A DNA stretch of 60,000 nt, from contig CAJNDS010000051.1 in the NCBI GenBank assembly GCA_905221605.1, positions 164,422 through 224,421 on the forward strand, read 5' to 3'. A model generated the notes under the pieces. That model was not told where the DNA came from and made no database searches. It was given only the letters and a program-made list of their open reading frames with translations. Positions 1 to 9,796 of this stretch are shown piece after piece; the first letter of the stretch is position 1; each line of letters starts with the position of its first letter. Source of the stretch: Symbiodinium natans. Its lineage: Eukaryota; Sar; Dinophyceae; Suessiales; Symbiodiniaceae. A program made the position numbers and the translations under genes.

Positions 1-137
1 AGAGGGCCCCTGAACCCGAGGTCCTCAACCCCAACCCCCTTAAAACCCTTAGCTCCAAGCCCTAAACCCTGAACCTGCACCCTAAACCCGAAACCCTAAA
101 CCCTAAACCCTGAACCCCAAACACTAAACCCTAAAAG

Positions 138-3100
138 GCACTTACATGACGTTGCTCAACACCATGGGCAACCTGGGCGGGAGATGGCCCCCCACCGCGG
201 CCTTCTTCCTGGTGGACGCCGGGGATCCCGGCGTTGGGTTTAGGGTTTAGGGTTTAGGGTTTAGGGTTTAGGGTTTAGGGTTTAGGGTTTAGGGTTTAGG
301 GTTTAGGGTTTAGGGTTTAGGGTTTAGGGTTTAGGGTTTGGGTTTGGGGTTTGGGGTTTAGGGTCTAGGCCTTGGGGCGTACGGGTTTGAGGGTTCTGAC
401 GCTGGCGGATGGCTTGAAAAATCGGAGCCCGACTTCACCTGGGTTCAGGTCTAATTCCGAAGAGGAAAAAAAGGTTTAGGGTTTGGGGTTTAGGGTTTAG
501 GGTTTGGGGTTTGGGGTTTGGGGTTTGGGGTTTAGGCCTTAAGTCCAACACAAGCACAGCAATCACAGCTGGACCGAAGCACTACCAATACCCCGTCTTT
601 GCTCTACCAAATGCAACACTGGACTTGGGCCTTTTAACAACAATGCCCTCAGGCCCTCCCGACGCCAACGCGCCTTAGCCAACCCCAAAACCCCATGATG
701 CTGTTTTAAACCCTAGAACCCTGAAGCCTAAACCCTAAACCCTAAACCCCAAGTGTCATTCGCAAGTATTTCTTCACCCTACGCCCCAAAGCCGCTAAAC
801 GCAGAACACTTTGAGTTTGTGCCTCTTGCCAGGCCCTGTCTTGCAAGGGCGACACTTGCACGTACCAGTTTGATGGCTTCTACGTGGTGACGGCACTGCC
901 CCCGTGCTCGCAAGTCATGAGTTTGGGCAAGGGGGGGGGAAGCCCGAGCCCTGAACCCTAAACCCGAAACCGACAAATTCAGTCCCACCTAGCCCAAAAC
1001 CGTACAACCCCTAACCCAACCAGGCTGAGGAACAGGTGGGGTGCACCTTTAGGTCAAACCTCTTCCAAGGGGCACCTGCCCTGAATCCCATCAGACCCTG
1101 AAGTAAGTAGTGAGTGAGCGGGCAGCATCTTTGCTGCACCGAAGAAGCCTAGGGTTCAGGGTTTTGTATAAAGAAGCAGGAGTATTTTGGTGATAGGGTT
1201 CTTAAAAAAGAGAGGTTCAAGAGGGGTATCCAACCCAAGGTTCCCTAAGACTCCCCACTACTCCCTACGGCTCCCGAAGCTTTCCTCAGGGTTTGCTAGG
1301 TACCTCCCCCCCCATGAATTTCTGTCCCTTGAGAACTATACTTAGGGTGCGCCCCAGTGTGGCGGAGTTTTAGGGGACCCTAGACCCTAAACCCTAAACC
1401 AGGGACTTTTTCGGGGGGAAGCTTCGGTGGACCCTGGCGGGCTGTTTGGACCCCTAAACCCTGAACCCTAAACCCTAAACCCTAAACCCTAAACCCTAAA
1501 CCCTACACCCCCAACCCTAAAAGCTCTAAACCCTAAACCCCTCTAAGGGGTTAGGGTTATCGGGATTCTCGGATCCCATAACGACCATTACCAAAGCAAG
1601 GCCCAACTAGTATACCCTATCTCATGCCCGGTGCAGGAAGTGCCCAGAACGCCCATCCCTAAACCCTAAACCCTAAACCCCGAACTTCGGAACATCGGGT
1701 GAGAAGAGTCCGTAACAGCCGAGGTGCGCCGTGCTGGGCCTCCTGTGGCTAATCTTCACCAAGACCCTTGTGCTCCAAATAGGGTTTAGGGTTTAGGGTT
1801 TAGGGTTTAGGGTTTAGGGTTTAGGGTTCAGGGTTCAGGGTTCAGGGTTCAGGGTTTAGGGTTTAGGGTTTAGGGTTTTAGAGGTGTCGATGGATCTGAC
1901 ACGGTGTAGGCTGAATCAGAAGAGTGGCAGGTCCCCTAAACCCTAAACCCTAAACCCTAAACCCTAAACCCCAAACCCTAAACGCTAAACCCTAAACCCT
2001 AAACCCTAAACCCTAAACCCTAAACCCTAAACCCTAAACCCTAAACCCCAAACCCCAAACCCTAAACCCTAAACCCTAGCTTGGGGTAGCCTGTGAAGTG
2101 TACGCTAAGCCCTGAACCCTCAACCCTCAACCCTCATCCCTAAGCCCCAAAGCCCAAATCAAACCCCAAGAACACCTAAACCTTAAAGGCCCTAAACCCT
2201 AAACCCTAAACCCTAAACCCTAAACCCTAAACTTTAAAAGGCCCCAAACCCTCAGCCTTAAAGGATTCAGATCCCATCAGCGGCGATACCCAAAGCCCTC
2301 AACCCACAAGCCCGTTTTGAGCTTGAAGGTGCGAGATCCAGAGCAGGCCCTCAATACCTTTATGTGTTGGGGTTTAGGGTTTAGGGTTTTGGGGTTTAGG
2401 GTTTAGGGTTTAGGATTTAGGGTTTAGGGTTTTCGGATTTAGGCTTATAGGGCTGAGTAGGCCCTTGTTCCCTCTTAGGATCCAGAGTAGGCCCTCATGA
2501 CCTTTTTGTTAGGGTTTCAGGCTTAGGGTTTAGAGTTTATAGGGCTGCTAGGACCCAGAGTAGGCCCTTGTTCCCTTTCTGTTCCCTTTTTGAGGTTTAG
2601 GTTCCCGAATATCCTTTAAACCAAAAAGGGGCACCTTGTTGATTACCAGGCTACTTCCAGGGTTTAGGGTTTAGGGTTCTATAGAATCGAAGAAGCAAGT
2701 ATTCAGGGTTTGGGGTTTAGGGTTTAGGGTTTTGGGGTTTGAGGTTTGGGAAGGAAAGCCGGGGAGCAAGCAAACGGGAGTAACTAGCTTTGTCAAGAAT
2801 GGTAAGAACCTTAACCTCTGAACACTGAATTTGTTTATCCTTCATGGAAGTAGCGTTCTACTTGGTCTTGTGACAAGTTGTTTCAAGGGTAGTTCTCTAA
2901 ATGCGGGCCCTTCTGGGTCTCCTAGAAAGTACGGCACCCTTAGAATAAGGATCTTTAAAGGGACCCTGATTTAGAGAATTCAAACAGAAAGTATTGAGAA
3001 ACTTACGGGCAACCTCGGATCAGGGCCGGTTTAGGGGCTTATAGGCTTGACTTTCAAGGGTCGAATCCCTGACCTGTAATACCCTAAACCCCTAAACCCT

Positions 3101-3457
3101 AAACCCCTACTCGGAGGTTCGTGGTACTTCATAGCCAATCAAAACGGTACTTGTAACCCACTTATAAGCCTCTTAGTTACCCTCATATGGCTATATTTGA
3201 GTTCTAAGTGCAATTGAATTTGGTTAGTAAGTGCCCTAAACCCCTCAACCCGAAGCCCTACAAACCCCCTAACCCGAAACCCTAGACTGGACCAGCAAGA
3301 AGGGCCCCTAAACCCCAAGCCCTTAACCCTAAACCCCAAACCCTAAACCCTAAACCCTAAACCCCAAACTCTAAACCCTAAGCTCAGGACCGTGGTGAAG
3401 GATCTCCAAGACTCCAAGCCAAGTGAGTGGATAGTCACGAAGAAGCACGTAGACTAA
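138..3457 (+). CDS. Acetyl-CoA transporter-like gene (SLC33A1/AT-1 family), 3' exons
   Basis: Five exons read in one consistent phase: 138-232, 392-448, 833-909, 1724 to about 1771, and 3388-3457 with stop TAA at 3455-3457. The first encodes TYMTLLNTMGNLGGRWP followed by LVD, which resembles the conserved late segment of SLC33A1 acetyl-CoA transporters. The third encodes CKGDTCTYQFDGFYVVTAL and the fourth CAVLGLLWLIFTKTL, matching the Cys loop, DGYYV segment and last membrane helix of that family. The last exon encodes KDLQDSKPSEW and a lysine-rich tail, similar to the family's short cytosolic C terminus. By family, the protein would import acetyl-CoA into the ER lumen. Introns: GT donors after exons 1 and 2, GCAAGT after exon 3; the exon-4 donor is uncertain. 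The 5' half lies outside the window. Family assignment is from remembered motifs; exon 392-448 rests on phase alone. Confidence 0.72.
237..348 (+). repeat. Telomere-type array (TTTAGGG)n in the first intron of the transporter gene
   Basis: About fifteen nearly perfect TTTAGGG units directly follow the GT donor of the 138-232 exon, then decay to TTTGGGG variants. The array makes up most of this short intron, so it is an interstitial array and not a chromosome end. Confidence 0.95.
1786..2078. repeat. Two facing telomere-type arrays, TTTAGGG then CCCTAAA
   Basis: A G-rich block (1786-1878, with TTCAGGG variants in the middle) and a C-rich block (1937-2078) are separated by about 58 bases of unique sequence. 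The opposite orientation makes a potential long hairpin. It lies in the last intron of the transporter gene. Confidence 0.93.
2548..2660 (+). mobile_element. Introner-like element, family II, degenerate copy
   Basis: Begins GCTAGGACCCAGAGTAGGCC and ends near a ccaggctactt segment, with inner arms CCCTTGTTCCC and GGGGCACCTTGTT. This is the arrangement of the better copies at 6347 and 26762. Truncated pieces of the same left end lie at about 2335 and 2480. It lies in the last intron of the transporter gene. Confidence 0.6.
2661..3110. other. Intron sequence, no coding signal seen
   Basis: Short telomeric remnants and otherwise unique sequence, within the long last intron of the transporter gene. 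No convincing open frame or RNA gene was seen. Confidence 0.6.
3112..3233 (+). mobile_element. Inverted-repeat element, family IV, right end cut off by telomeric repeats
   Basis: Starts CGGAGGTTCGTGGTACTTCA, the left end of the family seen intact at 17375-17519, and keeps the inner GGTTAGTAAGT. The right terminal repeat is missing and CCCTAAA-type sequence starts at that point. Confidence 0.65.
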
Positions 3458-3953
3458 GTTAGCCTGGGGGTTTAGGGTTTAGGGTTTAGGGTTTAGGGTT
3501 AAGGTTTAAGGCCAGTTTAGGGGGGGGGTTTAGGGCTTATAGGATTTAGGATTTAAGGTTTCGGGTTTAGGGTTTCGGACTTAGGGCTTAGGGTTTAGGG
3601 CCAGTTTAGGGTTTAGGGTTGAGGGCTCTAGGGTTGGAGCGGTGGGATCTGGTGGGTTTAGGTCTTAGTACCGAGCGCCAAATTCGTGACAAGCTGCACG
3701 GCGGCAAGAACCATCCATGCACGACCAAGAGACCCCTTTGCTGTGAAGGGACACGAAAAGGTCGCGAAAAGACCGGCTGAGCGTACCCTAACGTACCAAA
3801 TTCGAGGGTTGCCAATTCCCTTTACCCCTTGTTTGGGGTGGGCGGGGGGGGGGTGGGGGAAAACTGGATGTTGGGGCAATGTTAATGCTTTGGTACAAGA
3901 GATTTTCGCCGTTGAGCCTGCCTGGCGCCTCTTTGCGCCTCCCTTGCGCGCCA

Positions 3954-6900
3954 ATGGCCCGGGTGCATCCCAAAGAGACGAGAAGCTCCTCGAACTCAGA
4001 TGTTTGTCCTCCTCGTGTTCCACCTCCAGAGACTTCCCCGCCTCCAGCTCCTGAAAACTCAGAGCCCGCGGCGAAGGTTGGGGACGTGGACTCCAGTGAG
4101 TCCATGCCCATTTTGAGGGGGGTGAAGATGTGCTTGCCAACAGCCTGCAGCACTCTCATAGCCTCCATCATCTCCTCAGTCCTCATGTTCGTGGGCCTGG
4201 TAGCCTTCGGGCTGGCCGAGGGGCAGGACCTTGCTCGACCCAGCTGGCTCACACTCTTGTGTCGCTTTGCCGGCTGGATCTTTCTATTTGTCCTGCCCAC
4301 GTTAGGAATCGCGGGGCCCCCTCTGCGGGACTTCGTGGTTTGGGGCCTTGAGCCGGGTCTTTGCTGCACTGCAACGCAGAACTCGGAGGGCAGCCGATGT
4401 CTGGCGAGGTATCCAGCGGCTTGGATGCAACAGATTTTGGTATGGATCATCTACGCCATGCTGACGATTCTTCCCATCCACGAGGGGCAGCCCCTCGGGT
4501 GCTTCATGGTCTTCATCTTCGGAAACCTCTTGTCATCGCCAAGCGGAGCATTTCTTGTCAAGCTCTTTGGTCCAAGTTGTGTTTGCTTCCGGTACGCCCG
4601 GTCCGTGGCCCCTACTTGCCATTTCTTGCCTATCATCGGATTCGGCATCTTGGTGTCTAGCTACCTGGCGCTGCGCCATGCTGCTGGAGTCTGGTTCGGG
4701 ATCTTCATGCCCTTGCTGTTGACAGCCTATGAGTATCTGGGTCTTGGAGTACTATACTTTAATACTTTTTCGGTTCTGGGTTCCTATTTTTGCTACTTAT
4801 TACCTAAAAAGTAGATACTTTTTTTGCCAGGGTCTACTCCAAAGCTAAGGTATATCGGCACTCAGTTGGCGGCTCGTAACTTCACCAGACAGTTTATCAT
4901 GCGGCAAGAAGTGCGCGAGCAGTACGCGCACACAAACCAAGGCGTTGTGATCTCCATATCCATTTGCACCTTTCATGCCATGGCCGAAGGAGCGCGACTA
5001 ACTCTGCTCTACATAGAACAAGGACTTTCAACTGCTCTTGCCGATCGTCAGCTCTGTTACTGCTCTCTCCTTATGCATGATTTTTTCTTTTTTTCATATA
5101 AAGCCCGAAGGAGTATTACGATAACATCTGTTAGACTGTTCGAAAGGGGAGCAAAGGTTGTATGGAACATTTTCCTGCGCCTGGGGTGCGTGGACCGCGC
5201 CATCTATATCGTCACTCGTGGCTGGTACAAGCCCAAAAACGCATCGAAATTCCTGAGAGATGCAGGTTATTGTATCTCGGTAGCCCGGTGGTACGCTTTT
5301 TTCCTCTAGGTTCCCCTATAAATAGCCAACCAACCCCAAAAAGGGTAACCTTGTTGTAAGAGGTAGTATGGTTACTGAACCCTGAACCCTAAACCCTGAA
5401 CCCTGAACCCTAGACCGCTACCAAGGTATGGGCTATCCCCGTATGGGAGCAGTAGCCGCCGTGCTGTTGGCACGCCTTTCTCTTGGCAACCCTGCGGTCT
5501 CTTCGTAGCTGAGTGAGTACACTTTACACTTTTTGGGATACTACAACCCCCGAAAGAACTGAAAGTGTACACTTTTTTGGGGCTTCTGAACTCAGCAACT
5601 TTGGGATACTCTAATCCCCTATAGAACTGAAGCGTTCACTTTTTTGGGGCTTCTGAACTCAGCAACTTCGGGATACTACAATCCCCTATAGAACTGAAAG
5701 CGTTCACTTTTTTGGGGCTTCTGAACTCAGCAACTACTTGGTAGCCCAGTGTGGTACCCTTTACCTTTTTTTGGGTTTTGGTTTCCCTTATGAAATATCC
5801 CAACCCCAAAAAGGGTGCTCTCATCATGAGATTGGTTCATGGGCTACCATCACGAAGGTCCTGAGCGAGACGGAGGGAGTGGTCTGGGCCTCTGTCCTCG
5901 GAGGCGAGCTTCTGGAAGATCTGCTCAGCTACGCTCCTTTGTCTTGGTGGCCCAGTGGTACCCTTTTCCCTTTTTTTGGGGTTCAAGGTTCCCTTATATC
6001 AAGTACCCAACCCAAGAAAGGGTGCCCTGATTATGATATGGCTACTGGGCTACTAAGCTGTCATAGTTGGGTAACATTTTACATGTTTAAGGGTACTTAA
6101 ACCCAATAAGGAAAATCGATTTCAGTTTTAATACAATCCCAAGCATGAACTAGGTTCTGTGGCGAGCGGGCGTCGACTTCTCGCCTGTGAAGTTGTTCGC
6201 CACCGATGAGGAGGTGGAGCACATGTCCGAGAAGAAGATTGAAGCTTTGTAGTGCTTTACTGTAGCTTTCGATCCTTAGAGCCTTTTTTAGGGTTATTTG
6301 GGTTTCTTACTAAGGCAGCTAAAAGTTACTCTATAGCTCCCTACTACTAGGATGCCCAGTAGTGCCCTTATTCCCTTTTTTGGGGGCTTAGGTTCCCTTA
6401 TAAACCCCTTTGAGTAAAAAAAGGGCACCCTTTTTCTTCTGAGGTTACTGGGCAGCCTTGACTAAGTCTAGCCAAGGAAAGGAGACTCAGCAACCTTAGC
6501 CAACAGGCAGCTTCGGATGCACTTGCAGTGGTGCCAGAGCCACCGCGAAAGTCTACTTGTTCAACCTCATCCAGAGGCTAGGACGCCCAGTAGTGCCCTT
6601 ATTTCCCTTTTTTGGGGGTTCGGGTTCCCTTATAGTTCCCTTTAAGCAAAAACAGGGTACCCTTTTTAATCCTGGGTTACTGAGCATCCTAGGAGGTTCA
6701 GCTCAGCACGATCCGGAAATGCAGCGCCTTGCTACTGTCGAGTCCGTGAAGTTAGAAGTGCGTGAAACTGGGTTGTGCTTGGGGAGAATTTGTAATTTCC
6801 CTTCGTACCTAAACAAGGGAGCCTATTCATAAATAATTTTTCAAAAGGTTTTCTGAAGCACAGCTCAGGAAAGTCATGACTTCAACTATGGCCCTGTTGA

Positions 6901-7193
6901 CTTTGGCAGTCTACCCTTTTGGGCGCATTTGCTCCCAGCCGTCCTGTCGCAGTTCCACACCATCTTGGCCCTGATCGTGTTTTCAGACGGCCTCGTGTAC
7001 GCCTTGGGGTTGCTTGGCTTTCTTCTGGCTGGCTCTTAGGACTTAAAAACTTTTTTGGGTTTTTGTAGAAACGACAATAAGGGGCCTACACAAAGTTTTA
7101 GGAGGGGTTCAGACGTCAGCCAAGGTTTTGTCGCCATGATGACATAAGCCCGCAACGGGGTGTGCTTTGGTGGCCCATACCTGACGGCGGTGA
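3954..7193 (+). CDS. Multi-pass membrane protein gene, unrecognised family
   Basis: Exon 1 (ATG 3954 to about 4740) encodes a Pro/Ser/Glu-rich N terminus of about 50 residues, then at least six hydrophobic stretches (e.g. ILVWIIYAMLTILPI, LPIIGFGILVSSYLAL). Exon 2 (4831-5265) stays in frame across a 90-base intron. Further exons joining in phase: 5426-5496, 5858 to about 5931, 6154 to about 6243, 6507-6576, 6693 to about 6785, about 6875-7012 (hydrophobic, LPAVLSQFHTILALIVF) and perhaps 7125-7191. Phase matches include FLRDA/GMGYP across 5266-5425 and STSSRG/GSAQHD across 6577-6692. Nearly every intron is a compact inverted-repeat element. An upstream in-frame ATG at 3879 is possible; 3954 was chosen because the stretch before it is not protein-like. 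Downstream exons to 9211 may belong to the same gene. No function can be named. Confidence 0.7.
4741..4830 (+). mobile_element. Compact introner-like intron with inverted ends
   Basis: The reading frame is open on both sides but an in-frame TAG lies at 4812. Sequence GGAGTA near the left end faces TACTCC just right of the acceptor TTTTTTTGCCAG. Removing 4741-4830 (GT-AG) or 4747-4830 (GA-AG) keeps the frame. Confidence 0.65.
5266..5425 (+). mobile_element. Introner-like intron, family I (element 5279-5423) with an internal telomeric block
   Basis: The element starts GGTAGCCCGGTGGTACG and ends CGCTACC, with inner arms around CCAACCCCAAAAAGGGTAACC. After ATGGTTACTG, where intact copies continue with GGCTACC, there is instead about 40 bases of CCCTGAA/CCCTAAA repeats. 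Donor GCAG|GTTATT and acceptor CAAG|GTATGG keep phase. Confidence 0.8.
5507..5734 (+). mobile_element. Inverted-repeat element, family VII, with inner unit in three tandem copies
   Basis: Left end AGCTGAGTGAGTACACTTTA; right end CTGAACTCAGCAACT. A unit of about 70 bases (TTTTTTGGGGCTTCTGAACTC then ACTxxGGGATACT and TATAGAACTGAA) is repeated three times. A single-unit copy is at 21168-21251. Confidence 0.8.
5740..5848 (+). mobile_element. Introner-like element, family I
   Basis: Terminal repeats GGTAGCCCAGT and TGGGCTACC face each other, with inner arms GGTACCCTTTACC and AAAAAGGGTGCTC. With the neighbouring family VII element it fills the intron between exons 5426-5496 and 5858. Confidence 0.85.
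5946..6054 (+). mobile_element. Introner-like element, family I
   Basis: Starts GGTGGCCCAGTGGTACCC and ends TACTGGGCTACT, with inner arms CCCTTTTCCC and GAAAGGGTGCCC. It follows the exon encoding VLSETEGVVWASVLGGEL. Confidence 0.85.
6064..6143 (+). mobile_element. Inverted-repeat element, family VIII
   Basis: TAGTTGGGTAACATTTTACA at the left and CAATCCCAA at the right, AT-rich core with GGGTACTTAAACCCAATAAG. A second copy lies at 25961-26041. Confidence 0.75.
6246..6345 (+). repeat. Dispersed repeat, family X
   Basis: TTTGTAGTGCTTTACTGTAGC and the following 80 bases are closely matched at 13856-13950 (TTTGTGGTGCTCTACTGTAAC). It lies directly after the 6154 exon, so it is probably part of the following intron. 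Confidence 0.6.
6347..6459 (+). mobile_element. Introner-like element, family II
   Basis: CTAGGATGCCCAGTAGTGCC at the left, GGTTACTGGGCAGCC at the right, inner arms TTATTCCCTTTTTTGGGGG and AAAAAGGGCACCC. It is almost identical to the copy at 26762-26875, so the family has spread recently. Confidence 0.9.
6577..6692 (+). mobile_element. Introner-like intron, family II, GC-AG
   Basis: The element exactly fills an intron: CCAGAG|GCTAGG...CCTAG|GAGG. Removing it joins two open frames in phase (encoding STSSRG then GSAQHDPEM). It is a clear case of a GC donor supplied at the element edge. Confidence 0.82.
7013..7124 (+). mobile_element. Inverted-repeat element, family IX
   Basis: Left CTTGGCTTTCTTCTGGCTGG, right CAGACGTCAGCCAAG. 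It ends the hydrophobic exon of the membrane-protein gene. A second copy is at 33824-33943. Confidence 0.82.
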
Positions 7194-7573
7194 GATATGC
7201 ACATGATTTTCACGTCCGCGGACGACGGGACTTCCTGCTGCTCCTATCAAAATCAATCCTTCTCCTACCACCACCACCACCACACCCACGACTGCAACCA
7301 CTACTCCATTGTTACTACTAGGCAAATGCCGTCCTCTGAACACTGCTACCAGGCAAATAGGCAGCTCTCTAAATTTGGGTCCCCTTTTCGCTCCCCTACA
7401 GAATACGGCATCCTTATCATAACGACACCTAAAACCCTAAACCCGAAACCCGAAACCCTAAACCCTAAACCCTAAACCCTAAACCCTAAACCTCCAAAAG
7501 GAGACAGCTACCCAAATGCATTCCCATTGCGGCTCCAGTCCTCGGAGAGGTGTCGGGCCTGCAATGAACTTCT
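7194..7573. other. Intron or intergenic sequence with a (CCA)n tract and telomeric block
   Basis: Contains an ACC-triplet tract near 7268-7285 and CCCTAAA repeats at about 7430-7492. A short candidate exon may lie at about 7500-7550. No assignment is possible. Confidence 0.5.
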
Positions 7574-7874
7574 GTGTTCGGATTTAAGGATTTAAGTTCC
7601 TACTATTTGCTGAAAATTCTCCCCAAAATGAAAAAACATTCTTCCTTATAGGGGCAATATAGCATATAGGGAATTTTGTGTTATTATCTTTGATTTCTTT
7701 GGGGGGGCTTCTTAGAGCAAATAGTAGTTGAGTGTTCGGATTTAAGACTTGCGTGTCGAGTTCAGCTCATTTTCTTGCATCCAGCCGCGACGTCCATTGC
7801 TACTACCAGGCAAATGCCGTCCTGTGAACACTGCTACTAGACAAATGCGTAGTTCTTCAGTGTTCGGATTTAAG
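7574..7874. repeat. Nested direct repeats around a family XI element
   Basis: The 15-mer GTGTTCGGATTTAAG occurs at 7574, 7732 and 7860. The first two flank an element (7599-7729) whose ends are CTACTATTTGCT and AGCAAATAGTAG. Related sequences lie near 11031-11140 and 24065-24165. A second pair of similar units (AGGCAAATGCCGTCCT) lies at 7321-7340 and 7808-7825. Confidence 0.75.
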
Positions 7875-7969
7875 ATTTGTGTGCAGAGCGGAATCATCTG
7901 GTTTAGGGTTAAGGTTTTAGGGTTTAGGGTTTAGGGTTTAGGTCTTTTCTTGCATCCAGCCGCGACGTC

Positions 7970-8830
7970 TGCGCTGCCGGCTTTTCACTTCGAGCTGTGA
8001 TGACGTCGGAGAATGCGTTGCAAAGAAGCTGCAAAAGCTCTTCAGCCTGGCCAGGGGTTTAGGGTTTAGGGTTTAGGGGTTAGGGGTTAGGGGTTAGGGG
8101 TTAGGGGTTAGGGGTTTAAGGTTTAGGGGTCCACTATATGAATAATCCCTATTAAGGGCTGTTAGTATACAGGGGGAACATCCCAAGGTTTAGGGTTTAG
8201 GTAAGGTTAGGGGATGTCTTGTAAGTTGGTGGATTTCATGATAGCATCTAAGACCTGAGAATAGCTCTCTGAACTGGGGTCCTTTTTGGGGGTCCTCGTC
8301 ACAAAGATCCAGTGAGGTGCTAGGGCGCATATACCCCCAAGCTAGGGTTTAGGGTTTAGGGTTTAGGGTTTAGGGTTTAAGGTTTAGGGTTTAGGGTTTA
8401 GGGTTTAAGGTTTAGGGTTTAGGGTTTAGGGTTTAGGGTTTGGGGTTTCAACCATTTCAATCGAAACCGATGCCTGAGAGGAATCATCCGGGGCGACAGG
8501 GGATCTTGCCTGGCAACGTTCCATACCAGGCTGCCCAGTAGTACCCTTATTCCCTTTGGGGGGGGTCTAGGCTCTGAACCCCTTTCAGCACAAATGGGCA
8601 CCCTTGTTAATCCTAGGTTACTGAGCAACCTAGTATATACTACGTGCCCTTGTTTGCACTAGTTTCTCCACTCTGCGATGAGGACGCGAACCTGGCATTC
8701 TACACCCCTAAACCCTAAACCCTAAACCCTAATATACACCCCCCTGGACCCGTATAGCTTAGTGGAAGAGATTGTTCGAGGATTACAAACGAGGCCGGCA
8801 AGGGTTTGGGCAAGAGGGACAAACTTCCCC

Positions 8831-8900
<70 letters not shown>

Positions 8901-9211
8901 CTAATATATATATATATATATATAGGGTTTAGGGTTTAAAAATTTAGGGTTTAGGGTTTAAGGTTCAGAGTTTCAGGAATATGGGTTTGGCAGACCCAGC
9001 GGCTAGGTCCAGCCGTCCTTGTGGCCCTACAACCCAAGCCCTATATAGTAGCTGGAAACCTTAAAAAACCCTAAACCCTATATCCATTTGGTTGTAAGCC
9101 CCCTTTTTTGGTGGTGCAGGCCCCGCCAGCGACGATGCGGCCACGCCCGGGAAGAAAATAATGGTGCTCTGCCCTTGCAAGGGCCTCGTTGATTTGAAGA
9201 AGCCCTACTAA
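7970..9211 (+). CDS. 3' exons of an unrecognised gene, possibly the end of the 3954 gene
   Basis: Candidate exons: 7970-8054 (CDDVGECVAKKLQKLFSLAR); about 8436-8529 joined across a family II intron (8530-8633, CCAG|GCTGCC...CTAG|TATA) to 8634 to about 8706, reading GSCLATFHT then SIYYVPLFALVSPLCDEDAN; one near 8755-8815; and a terminal exon 9120-9211 after TGGTGGTGCAG, encoding KKIMVLCPCKGLVDLKKPY and stop TAA at 9209. The phase across 8530-8633 is consistent; the other joins are not proven. The terminal Cys-rich tail has no recognised family. Confidence 0.5.
8340..8448 (+). repeat. Telomere-type array (TTTAGGG)n
   Basis: About fifteen TTTAGGG units with occasional TTTAAGG. It ends just upstream of the exon near 8436. 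A TTAGGGG variant block is at about 8066-8112. Confidence 0.93.
8530..8633 (+). mobile_element. Introner-like intron, family II, GC-AG
   Basis: The element starts CAGGCTGCCCAGTAGTACCC and ends TACTGAGCAACCTAG, with inner arms CCCTTATTCCC and AAATGGGCACCC. It is bounded by open frames that join in phase. Confidence 0.8.
8826..8923. repeat. (CT)n then (TA)n microsatellite
   Basis: About 35 CT dinucleotides followed by about 11 TA dinucleotides, then a TTTAGGG remnant. Confidence 0.95.
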
Positions 9212-9396
9212 ACCGTTTAAACCCTAAACCCTAAACCCTAAACCCTAAACCAAACCAGGTGCTTTGGGCAGATTTAAGCTGCTTATTAAGAGAGATCCAA
9301 ACCTCGAATATTTACGGCTTAGGGTTTAGCGTTAAGTGGTGGTCCCTTGCGGGGTTCCCATGGCCATACAAGGCCTCGTAAGCCTTGTACACCTGC

Positions 9397-9579
9397 ATAT
9401 ATATATATATATATATATTTATATTTATTTATTATTATTGTTTTTATTATTATACTATTGTATATCACGATTATTATTATTATGATGATGATTATAATAA
9501 TAGTTATTATTATTTTCATTATTATATATATATATATATATATATATTATACTATTGTATATATATATATATATACAAT
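9397..9579. repeat. AT-rich low-complexity block, (TA)n and (TAT)n
   Basis: Runs of TA dinucleotides and TTA/ATT trinucleotides over about 180 bases. Open frames here encode only Tyr/Ile runs and are not genes. Confidence 0.9.
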
Positions 9580-9702
9580 TTTTGTTGTTTTATCAGGGGC
9601 CCGGGCGCCCGAAGGGGACTGCCGCTTGGAGAACTTCCCACATTAAAACCCTAAATCGCCATGCTACACGACCTTTAGCTCCTAAACCCGAAGCCTTACT
9701 TA

Positions 9703-9795
9703 TGTTTAGGGTTTAGGGTTTAGGGTTTAGGGTTTAGGGTTTAGGGTTTAGGGTTTAGGGTTTAGGGTTTAGGGTTTAGGGTTTAGGGTTTAGGG
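9703..9795 (+). repeat. Telomere-type array (TTTAGGG)n
   Basis: Thirteen or so near-perfect units, ending at GGGACTACAGGGT, close to the left edge of the next element. Confidence 0.95.
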
Positions 9796-9796
9796 A

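Noticed and set aside
1-350. Possible true chromosome end because of dense CCCTAAA and TTTAGGG
   Set aside because: Arrays are short, on both strands, and surround exons of a transporter gene; none is terminal.
4130-4660. Overlapping frames on both strands under the membrane-protein exon
   Set aside because: They are shadows of the main frame, which is longer and has regular hydrophobic segments.
7260-7290. His-rich stretch (HHHHH) in a forward frame
   Set aside because: It is a CAC-triplet repeat read in one frame, with no exon borders.
9347-9654. Open frames of 60-100 codons on both strands
   Set aside because: They are translated AT-dinucleotide and trinucleotide repeats giving Tyr/Ile runs.
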